Positions 1-4,626 of a stretch of 6,794 nucleotides of DNA are shown here, one piece after another (position 1 is the stretch's first letter; each line of letters opens with the position of its first letter). The DNA comes from an uncultured Bariatricus sp. Lineage in GTDB: Bacteria; Bacillota; Clostridia; Lachnospirales; Lachnospiraceae. The translations under genes and the position numbers were made by a program. A model generated the notes under the pieces. The model was not told the DNA's origin, ran no database searches, and saw only the letters and a list, made by a program, of their open reading frames with translations. The stretch lies in NCBI GenBank assembly GCA_934320645.1, contig CAKRFP010000064.1, forward strand, positions 1 through 6,794, read 5' to 3'.

Positions 1-30
1 GTGATTGGAGCGGCAAGACCATATGTGTAA
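1..30 (+). CDS. 3' end of an upstream gene (tentative)
   Basis: The first ten codons read in frame 1 end with a TAA at 28-30 and give VIGAARPYV before the stop. A second open frame (frame 3) runs to a TGA at 42-44 and reads DWSGKTICVSKSK. Either could be the true C-terminus of a gene that enters from the left; frame 2 stops immediately. The strong terminator beginning at 70 supports a plus-strand gene ending here. Too little is present to name a product or to choose between frames with confidence. Confidence 0.3.
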   Translation: MIGAARPYV

Positions 31-69
31 GCAAAAGTAAGTGAAAATATTTTATTAAAGAAAAATGGA

Positions 70-136
70 AAATGAACATTTTTTCACAGAAGGCAGGATT
101 GCCTGTCAAAGTGAAGAAATGTTCATTTCTTTTTTT
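70..136 (+). terminator. Rho-independent terminator with a long two-part stem
   Basis: An 18-bp stem pairs 70-87 with 111-128, perfect except for one T-G wobble. A second small hairpin sits inside it (AGGCA 91-95 with TGCCT 100-104, loop GGAT). A run of seven T follows at 130-136. It ends transcription of the gene left of the window and separates it from the amidohydrolase gene. Confidence 0.85.
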
Positions 137-154
137 ATAGCGAAATTCTATAAT
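126..154 (+). promoter_or_regulatory. Putative promoter of the M20 amidohydrolase gene
   Basis: A perfect TATAAT lies at 149-154, which would start transcription near 161 and leave a leader of about 27 nt. The -35 region is poor: the hexamer 17 nt upstream (126-131) is TTTCTT and lies inside the 3' arm and T-run of the preceding terminator. The -10 is convincing by position and sequence; the -35 is not. Confidence 0.4.
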
Positions 155-187
155 AATGGTAATTGAAATAAAAGGAGGATGGGATAT

Positions 188-1357
188 ATGGCACATAAAA
201 TTTTAGAAGAAGCGAATGAGATCAATGATCTGCTTGTGAAATGGAGAAGGGATCTTCATCAGATTCCGGAGACGGATCTGGAACTTCCGAAGACTGTGGA
301 ATATATCAGTAAACGTCTGGATGAGATGAATGTAGAATACAAGGTATTTCCTGAGGTCTCAGTGATTATCGCACAGATCGGAAAAGGGGATAAATGTTTT
401 CTTCTTAGAAGTGATATGGACGCGCTTCCGGTAGAAGAGGAAACGGGACTTGAATTTGCATCAAAGAACGGATGCATGCATGGATGTGGACACGATCTGC
501 ACGCTACGATCCTTCTTGGAGCGGCAAAAATTTTAAAGGTACATGAAGAAGAACTGCCGGGCGTGGTCAAATTATTGTTCCAGCCAGGTGAAGAAACTTT
601 CCGCGGAGCGAAAGCAGCAGTGGAAGCAGGAGTCCTGGAGAATCCGCATGTAGATGCTGCCTTTGCAGCGCATGTATTTGCGGCAATTCCATATGGAACG
701 ATTGGATATGGTGTGGAAGCCATGGCGTCTGTGTATGGCTTTAAAATCACCCTTACAGGACGTGGCGGACACGGTTCTGCACCGGAGGGCTGTATTGACC
801 CGATCAACGCTGGTGTAGAAGTTTATCATGCTCTTCAGGCACTGATCGCCAGGGAATGTCCACCATCAGCAGAGGCAGCACTTACGATTGGACAGTTTAC
901 AGCTGGCAATGCAGCAAATGTAATTCCGGAGCGCTGCGTGCTTCAGGGAACACTAAGGACATTTAATGAAGAAGTAAGGACGATGCTGATTCGGAGGATC
1001 AATGAAATTGTTCCGGCTGTTGCAGCAGCTTATCGTACTACTTGTGAAATTGAAGAACTCAGCAATGTTCCGAGTGTAACTTGCAATGAAGAACTGAATG
1101 CAGAGTATATTAAAAGTGTTGAGTCTCTTGAGAATCCGGGAACAACGATTAACAGTGGATTCCATGTTATGGGATCCGAAGATTTTGCAGTGATTTCAGC
1201 AAAAGTACCGGCAAGTTATTTTGTTATCGGAGCCGGAGTGGAAGATCAGAGTAAATGGAAAGGACAACATAATCCGAAGATTCTGTTTAATGAGAAGGCA
1301 TTGCCGCTTGGAGCTGCCATGTATGCGAAGATTGCAATGGACTGGCTGGCAAAATAG
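188..1357 (+). CDS. M20 family (M20D type) metallo-amidohydrolase
   Basis: A 389-residue cytoplasmic zinc/manganese-type amidohydrolase of the family that includes hippurate hydrolase, N-acyl-amino-acid amidohydrolases and N-acetyldiaminopimelate deacetylase; these release an amino acid from an N-acyl or peptide-like conjugate. Visible motifs are RSDMDALP (74-81), HGCGHD (98-103) with putative metal ligands Cys100 and His102, QPGEE (132-136) with general base Glu135 and ligand Glu136, His162 in AAHVF, and the late ligand His361 in QHNP. The satellite dimerisation domain lies at roughly 180-290, with GRGGHGSAPE at 191-200. Length is normal for the family. I place the start at ATG 188 because GGAGG at 174-178 lies 9 nt upstream; the in-frame ATG at 179 overlaps that ribosome binding site. 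It seems to be a single-gene unit, with terminators on both sides. The exact substrate cannot be read from sequence and no neighbour points to one. Confidence 0.9.
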   Translation: MAHKILEEANEINDLLVKWRRDLHQIPETDLELPKTVEYISKRLDEMNVEYKVFPEVSVIIAQIGKGDKCFLLRSDMDALPVEEETGLEFASKNGCMHGCGHDLHATILLGAAKILKVHEEELPGVVKLLFQPGEETFRGAKAAVEAGVLENPHVDAAFAAHVFAAIPYGTIGYGVEAMASVYGFKITLTGRGGHGSAPEGCIDPINAGVEVYHALQALIARECPPSAEAALTIGQFTAGNAANVIPERCVLQGTLRTFNEEVRTMLIRRINEIVPAVAAAYRTTCEIEELSNVPSVTCNEELNAEYIKSVESLENPGTTINSGFHVMGSEDFAVISAKVPASYFVIGAGVEDQSKWKGQHNPKILFNEKALPLGAAMYAKIAMDWLAK

Positions 1358-1400
1358 GAAGCCTGTGAAAATAAAAGAACAGGAATACGACAAGTAGAAA

Positions 1401-1435
1401 AGGACCAGCTTTTGCGTAAAGTGAAAGCTGGTCCT
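1401..1435. terminator. Terminator hairpin after the amidohydrolase gene, possibly bidirectional
   Basis: A perfect 12-bp stem pairs AGGACCAGCTTT (1401-1412) with AAAGCTGGTCCT (1424-1435), with an 11-nt loop. On the plus strand only a weak T-rich stretch follows (GATTTGCG). On the minus strand the stem is followed by TTTTCT, so the hairpin may also stop leftward transcription from the minus-strand tRNA. It lies 43 nt after the stop codon of the amidohydrolase gene. Confidence 0.65.
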
Positions 1436-1494
1436 GATTTGCGTCTGATGGAAAGTTTAGCCGGGATTTCCGGTTCTATAACTCCCTGACAAAC

Positions 1495-1525
1495 AAAAAA
1501 GAGACTCATGAAAATCATAAGTCTC
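1495..1525 (-). terminator. Rho-independent terminator of the minus-strand tRNA-Gly
   Basis: Read on the minus strand, a 25-nt hairpin (1525 down to 1501) pairs GAGACT with AGTCTC, then a T-G wobble, then ATGA with TCAT around a tight T loop. Six T follow (1500-1495). It begins 7 nt beyond the 3' end of the tRNA. Confidence 0.85.
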
Positions 1526-1531
1526 AGGAAG

Positions 1532-1604
1532 AGCGACAGACGGGACTCGAACCCGCGACCTCCACCTTGGCAAGGTGGCGTACTACCAACTGTACTACTA
1601 TCGC
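1532..1604 (-). tRNA. tRNA-Gly (anticodon GCC), minus-strand copy
   Basis: A 73-nt tRNA with the full cloverleaf. The acceptor stem is GCGATAG with CTGTCGC (one G-T wobble), the D arm is GTAC/GTAC, and the anticodon arm is CCACC-TTGCCAA-GGTGG, giving anticodon GCC, which reads GGC and GGT. The T arm is GCGGG-TTCGAGT-CCCGT. The discriminator base is T, usual for bacterial tRNA-Gly. CCA is not encoded and must be added after transcription. It is identical over all 73 nt to the plus-strand copy at 1866-1938 and is transcribed away from it. Confidence 0.97.
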
Positions 1605-1637
1605 ATTTATTAAGTTGTGTTCATCAGAACAATATTT

Positions 1638-1666
1638 ACTATACCGTACAACAAAGGAATTGTCAA
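1638..1666 (-). promoter_or_regulatory. Sigma-A-type promoter of the minus-strand tRNA-Gly
   Basis: On the minus strand, TTGACA (1666-1661), a 17-nt spacer and TATAGT (1643-1638). Transcription should start near 1631, giving a leader of about 27 nt that contains the short hairpin TGTTC-TGAT-GAACA. The leader is nearly the same in the plus copy. Confidence 0.88.
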
Positions 1667-1803
1667 CGAAAAAATGAAGAAATTCTGTTCTACTTTTTGC
1701 ACAGATTTATCAAGTTTTCAGTTAATCAGACAAAAAATGATTTTAACAGAATAATAGGTGGAGATAAGAGAAAAAGTCCGACACATAAATTGAGAAAATA
1801 TAC

Positions 1804-1832
1804 TTGACCAATTGATAGATATATTGTATAGT
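1804..1832 (+). promoter_or_regulatory. Sigma-A-type promoter of the plus-strand tRNA-Gly
   Basis: TTGACC (1804-1809), a 17-nt spacer and TATAGT (1827-1832). The expected start is near 1839. The leader holds a perfect 6-bp hairpin, TTGTTC-TGAT-GAACAA at 1838-1853. The -10 is identical to that of the minus copy, while the spacer differs completely. Confidence 0.88.
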
Positions 1833-1865
1833 ATTTATTGTTCTGATGAACAACTAATAATGAAT

Positions 1866-1938
1866 GCGATAGTAGTACAGTTGGTAGTACGCCACCTTGC
1901 CAAGGTGGAGGTCGCGGGTTCGAGTCCCGTCTGTCGCT
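1866..1938 (+). tRNA. tRNA-Gly (anticodon GCC), plus-strand copy
   Basis: Identical in all 73 positions to the minus-strand copy at 1532-1604: 7-bp acceptor stem, D, anticodon and T arms intact, anticodon GCC in the loop TTGCCAA, discriminator T, no encoded CCA. Its own promoter lies at 1804-1832 and its own terminator at 1947-1978, so it is probably expressed as a single tRNA transcript. Nothing suggests either copy is degenerate. Confidence 0.97.
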
Positions 1939-1946
1939 CTTGGATT

Positions 1947-1978
1947 AAGAACTACATGTTGCGTGTGGTTCTTTTTTT
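1947..1978 (+). terminator. Rho-independent terminator of the plus-strand tRNA-Gly
   Basis: A 10-bp stem pairs AAGAACTACA (1947-1956) with TGTGGTTCTT (1964-1973), with one T-G wobble and a 7-nt loop. Seven T follow at 1972-1978. It begins 8 nt after the tRNA. It is unrelated in sequence to the terminator of the minus copy. Confidence 0.88.
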
Positions 1979-1986
1979 GTGCATAC

Positions 1987-2147
1987 AATGAGCCAAATAC
2001 AGATTTTTACACCCATGCAGATTTGTGCTTGCACAAGGATCTGCATGGGTGTAAAAATCTGTATTTGGCGAATGTACATCATCGAGCTGCTAAGCGAGAT
2101 GGTGTACGTTTGCCGAGGGTTCGTGTTCACACGAACCCTGGCTCATT
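1987..2147. other. Multi-hairpin (cloverleaf-capable) intergenic element of unknown nature
   Basis: Nearly all of these 161 bases can pair. An outer stem joins AATGAGCCA (1987-1995) to TGGCTCATT (2139-2147), 9 bp. Inside are three hairpins. Hairpin 1 has arms 1992-2022 and 2039-2069. Hairpin 2 has arms 2067-2083 and 2098-2114, 17 continuous pairs including three G-T wobbles, then a GA/GA internal loop and a GCT/AGC tip. Hairpin 3 has arms 2116-2125 and 2130-2139, and can be extended by GCC 2112-2114 with GGC 2140-2142 past one bulged G. Neighbouring stems share GCC or GGC ends, so they compete at their bases. I recognise no named element. Possibilities are a miniature inverted-repeat element, a structured RNA, or a transcription barrier between the tRNA and the minus-strand gene. 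The open frames crossing it are by-products of the palindromes. Confidence 0.75.
1992..2069. repeat. 31-bp perfect palindrome with an inner 6-bp palindrome
   Basis: The arms 1992-2022 and 2039-2069 are exact reverse complements over all 31 bases, beginning GCCAAATACAG and ending CATGCAGAT on the left arm. The 16-nt centre contains TTGTGC-TT-GCACAA (2023-2036), so the only unpaired bases in the upper stem are GG at 2037-2038 and the TT loop. Neither arm is followed by the T-run expected of a simple terminator. As RNA it would be a double-stranded rod long enough for RNase III; as DNA it could extrude a cruciform. Confidence 0.95.
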
Positions 2148-2155
2148 ACTAATGT

Positions 2156-2183
2156 AAAAAAGACTGGCATTGAGCCAGTCTTT
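2156..2183 (-). terminator. Rho-independent terminator of the minus-strand zinc-ribbon gene
   Basis: Read on the minus strand, a perfect 10-bp stem AAAGACTGGC (2183-2174) with GCCAGTCTTT (2168-2159) encloses a 5-nt loop. The T-run on that strand corresponds to A 2156-2161. It lies about 20 nt after the stop codon of the 2203-3087 gene. Confidence 0.88.
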
Positions 2184-2202
2184 CATCATAACTATTCTTT
2201 TT

Positions 2203-3087
2203 TTATTTCAGGAAGAACCAGTATCCTGCAAATGCAGCAGCAGCGATGATCAGGAAGATAAGAATTACAACAAGGACAACAGGGAAATGTCTTACATCCT
2301 CTTCATCCTCTTCATCTAACATATTCTGATAATTCTCACGCATTTCCTGCTCCCGTTTTTCACGGACATGCTTTGGTGGAATGTTAGAATAGGTCTGTAC
2401 TTTTTCTTCGTCCGTAGCAAGATCAGGTGCTGTAATTTTAAGATCATCCTCCTCATCGGCGATAACACGGGTTTTTGAATCGTCAACCGCATATGTGGAG
2501 CTGTCTACTTCCGGACGTTTCTTTTTCGGACGTGGATGAACAGCTTCTGTATCGTTTTCCTGTTTTTCGGCATATTTGAGAAGTGGACGTTCTGTATCTT
2601 CCGGACGATTCTTTTGATGAAGTTTTGCACTTGATTCTTCAGAAGATACGTCTGCCTGCGGACGAGGCTTTCTTACCGGTCTTTCACCTTCTGAAGCCGG
2701 ACGCGGACGCTTTTTCTTCGGACGTGCCGGTGCTTCCGGACCAGCGGAAGAGGAAACTGCTTTGTCAGCTGTTTCAGTGGATACCGGACGTTTTTTCTTC
2801 TTTTTCGGCTGTGATGGATGTTCAGCAGAGGTTCTCTCACCTTCTGAAGATGGACGCTTTTTGCGTGGCTTTTCAACAGTTCCTTCTGATTCTTTGTTCT
2901 CGGCGATTTTTTTCGCTAATGCTTCTTCAGCAATTTTTTTCTTTTTTTCACGCTGTTTATCTAAATTCCACTGTTTTTTACAGTCGCGGCAGATTGCGAA
3001 TTCGTTGTAAATTGCTTCACCGGCTTCATTTTCGCCTACTTTTTTGTTCTTGATCTCAAGATCTTTTTTACAAATCGGGCACTGCAT
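2203..3087 (-). CDS. Zinc-ribbon protein with basic low-complexity linker and C-terminal membrane anchor
   Basis: A 294-residue protein of unknown function. The N-terminus has two CxxC pairs (Cys3/Cys6 and Cys33/Cys36), a small zinc ribbon. Residues 40-65 are highly charged and could be helical. Residues 70-195 are a disordered-looking linker rich in K, R, P, E and S with repeated KKRP-type motifs at about 75-79, 95-101, 123-130 and 187-192, and SEGER twice (80-85 and 132-136). An acidic stretch (DEEDEED, 258-264) precedes one strongly hydrophobic segment at about 268-292, leaving one lysine at the end. There is no N-terminal signal peptide, so the inferred topology is tail-anchored with the ribbon in the cytoplasm. 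The start is supported by GGAG at 3100-3097, 9 nt upstream. The gene is monocistronic, diverges from hom and has its own terminator. The linker could bind nucleic acid or an acidic partner, but that is a guess. Confidence 0.85.
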   Translation of the reverse strand: MQCPICKKDLEIKNKKVGENEAGEAIYNEFAICRDCKKQWNLDKQREKKKKIAEEALAKKIAENKESEGTVEKPRKKRPSSEGERTSAEHPSQPKKKKKRPVSTETADKAVSSSAGPEAPARPKKKRPRPASEGERPVRKPRPQADVSSEESSAKLHQKNRPEDTERPLLKYAEKQENDTEAVHPRPKKKRPEVDSSTYAVDDSKTRVIADEEDDLKITAPDLATDEEKVQTYSNIPPKHVREKREQEMRENYQNMLDEEDEEDVRHFPVVLVVILIFLIIAAAAFAGYWFFLK

Positions 3088-3202
3088 GGTTTATCTCTCC
3101 TCTTTGGTTTTTTATATGTATTTACCCCTTATCAAATGATGTAAGTGGCAAAATTTATTTTTGACACATACATCCTTAAACATATAGACTCATACATTTA
3201 TA

Positions 3203-3230
3203 ATGTTATCACGTCCCTAAAAGATGTCAA
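3203..3230 (-). promoter_or_regulatory. Putative promoter of the minus-strand zinc-ribbon gene
   Basis: On the minus strand, a perfect TTGACA (3230-3225), a 16-nt spacer and TAACAT (3208-3203) preceded by TGA, which resembles an extended -10. The start would fall near 3196, giving a leader of about 108 nt before the ATG at 3087. The -35 is consensus; the -10 is only a 4 of 6 match. Confidence 0.55.
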
Positions 3231-3239
3231 GAAAGTTCT

Positions 3240-3267
3240 TTGAATATTTACAAAAAAGTGCTAGAAT
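3240..3267 (+). promoter_or_regulatory. Putative promoter of the hom-thyA-folA run
   Basis: TTGAAT (3240-3245), a 16-nt spacer and TAGAAT (3262-3267), with TG at 3259-3260 giving an extended -10. The start would be near 3274 and the leader about 31 nt. This places the promoter inside an upstream open stretch that shares the hom frame, an argument against translation starting before 3305. A second, weaker candidate is TTGACA 3171-3176 with TACATT 3193-3198. The minus-strand -35 of the zinc-ribbon gene lies only 9 nt away, so the two promoters may interfere. Confidence 0.55.
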
Positions 3268-3304
3268 AAAATGGATTTACTATAGATTAGGAGGACGCGA
3301 AGAT

Positions 3305-4591
3305 ATGACAGATACAAAGACAATCAAAGTAGGATTACTTGGACTTGGAACAGTCGGAACAGGTGTTTATAAATTGATTGGACGCCGCAGTGAAGAGATG
3401 CAGCAGAAGACCGGCGCCGCTCTTGAAATAAAGAAAATCCTGGTACACAACATGAAAAAAGTAAGACAGGGTGTAGATCAGAATCTGCTGACAGATCAGT
3501 GGAAAGAGATTATAGAAGATGATGAAATCCAAATCGTGATCGAAGTGATGGGCGGAATTGAGCCAGCGAAAACGATGATCATAGAAGCACTGAAAGCAGG
3601 GAAAAATGTAGTAAGTGCAAATAAGGATCTGATCGCAGAATATGGAAAGGAACTCTATGACGCTGCGAAAGAAGGTAGCGCTGATTTCCTGTTTGAAGCA
3701 GCGGTAGCAGGAGGAATCCCGATCATCCGTCCGCTTAAGCAGTGCCTGGAAGGCAACCAGATCGATGAGATCATGGGAATTGTCAACGGAACGACCAACT
3801 ATATCCTGACAAAGATGTTTGAAGATGGAATGGATTTCACAGAAGCACTTGCAAAGGCGACAGAGCTTGGCTATGCGGAAGCAGATCCGACAGCGGATGT
3901 GGAAGGTCTGGATGCAGGACGCAAGGTAGCGATTATGTCTACATCAGCGTTCCACTCACAGGTGAAGTTTTCAGATGTCTATACCGAAGGAATCACAAAG
4001 ATCACAGCAGCGGATGTAAACTATGCAAAAGAGATGGGAAATATGATCAAACTGATCGGTATTGCAAGAAATACATCCGATGGAATTGAAGCAGGTGTTT
4101 ACCCGATGATGATCGACAAGAAGCATCCACTTGCAACGGTAAGAGATTCGTTTAACGCAGTCTTTGTACACGGAGATGCGGTCGGAGATACCATGTTCTA
4201 TGGAAGAGGAGCAGGAGAGTTGCCGACGGCAAGTGCAGTTGTCGGTGATGTGATGGATGTTGCGAGAAATATCGTATGGAACTGTACCGGAAGAATCGGA
4301 TGGAGTGCGTATAAGGAACTTCCAATCAAGAAATTTGCGGACGTCAAGAATCGTTTCTTTATCCGGATGCAGGTCAGCAATGAACCGGGTGTCCTTGCAG
4401 CAATCGCAAAAGTATTTGGTGACCATAAGGTCAGCATTGAGCGTGTGATCCAGGATCAGGCAAAGGCGGCAAAGGCAGAGCTTGTCATCGGAACATCCGC
4501 AGTCAAGGAATACCATCTTCAGGATGCACTGGAAGAGTTAAAAGAGATGCCGATCGTAAGTGAGATCAGCAGTATCATCAGAGAATATTAA
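3305..4591 (+). CDS. hom: Homoserine dehydrogenase
   Basis: A 428-residue cytoplasmic enzyme that reduces aspartate-4-semialdehyde to homoserine with NAD(P)H, the branch step towards threonine and methionine. The N-terminal Rossmann fold begins with GLLGLGTVGTG (10-20). SANKDL (104-109) carries the conserved Lys107. The family signature spans 185-207 (ATELGYAEADPTAD onward, with Asp203 and Lys207 in the catalytic centre). The C-terminal 75 or so residues form an ACT domain (from about 352, with SNEPGVLAAIAKVF at 358-371), the usual site of threonine feedback inhibition. Length is normal for the monofunctional Gram-positive enzyme; no aspartate kinase is fused. The start at 3305 follows GGAGG at 3290-3294; the in-frame ATG at 3224 would add 27 residues across the likely promoter and has no good ribosome binding site. 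thyA follows after 35 nt, probably in the same transcript. No attenuator or riboswitch is seen before it. Confidence 0.96.
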   Translation: MTDTKTIKVGLLGLGTVGTGVYKLIGRRSEEMQQKTGAALEIKKILVHNMKKVRQGVDQNLLTDQWKEIIEDDEIQIVIEVMGGIEPAKTMIIEALKAGKNVVSANKDLIAEYGKELYDAAKEGSADFLFEAAVAGGIPIIRPLKQCLEGNQIDEIMGIVNGTTNYILTKMFEDGMDFTEALAKATELGYAEADPTADVEGLDAGRKVAIMSTSAFHSQVKFSDVYTEGITKITAADVNYAKEMGNMIKLIGIARNTSDGIEAGVYPMMIDKKHPLATVRDSFNAVFVHGDAVGDTMFYGRGAGELPTASAVVGDVMDVARNIVWNCTGRIGWSAYKELPIKKFADVKNRFFIRMQVSNEPGVLAAIAKVFGDHKVSIERVIQDQAKAAKAELVIGTSAVKEYHLQDALEELKEMPIVSEISSIIREY

Positions 4592-4626
4592 AAGGCACAG
4601 CCTTGGGGAAAAAGGAGTAATCAGGC

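Larger units (their letters stand above)
1529..1941. repeat. Inverted duplication of a whole tRNA-Gly transcription unit
   Basis: The left arm is 1529-1643 and the right arm 1827-1941, each 115 nt. In opposite orientation they match over the -10 box, leader, 73-nt tRNA and the CTCTT-type start of the trailer. I count about 8 differences, all in the leader; the tRNA part is identical. The arms end at the -10 on one side and just after the tRNA on the other, so -35 boxes, spacers and terminators are not shared. The 183 nt between the arms (1644-1826) is AT-rich; apart from the two -35 boxes and spacers at its edges I see no gene or strong structure in it. Confidence 0.92.

Noticed and set aside
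1508..1807. A 99-residue plus-strand open frame beginning before the minus-strand tRNA.
   Set aside because: It overlaps the terminator, the antisense of the tRNA and the promoter, and has no ribosome binding site.
1838..1853. CTGATGA in the tRNA leaders recalls the hammerhead ribozyme core.
   Set aside because: The required GAAA segment and the three flanking helices around a cleavage site are absent; the motif is simply part of a short hairpin.
1945..2130. A 61-residue minus-strand open frame across the palindromic block.
   Set aside because: No ribosome binding site, no plausible protein features, and the sequence is explained by the complementary arms.
1987..2147. Integron attC site or CRISPR repeat as an explanation for the hairpin block.
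   Set aside because: No attC core sites and no integron integrase; no spaced direct repeats or cas genes are present.
1897..2157. An 86-residue open frame on the plus strand across tRNA-Gly and the hairpin block.
   Set aside because: It starts inside the tRNA, lacks a ribosome binding site and consists of tRNA and palindrome sequence.
2583..3053. A 156-residue plus-strand open frame opposite the zinc-ribbon gene.
   Set aside because: It is the antisense shadow of the lysine-rich linker, with phenylalanine- and leucine-rich low-complexity translation and no ribosome binding site.
3224..3304. An N-terminal extension of 27 residues for homoserine dehydrogenase.
   Set aside because: It spans the best promoter candidate, has no ribosome binding site, and the family normally starts just before the GLGTVG fold; ATG 3305 has GGAGG at proper distance.
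4592..4604. A hairpin AAGGC-ACA-GCCTT between hom and thyA as a terminator.
   Set aside because: Only 5 bp with no T-run; too weak to end transcription, though it could slightly affect RNA stability.
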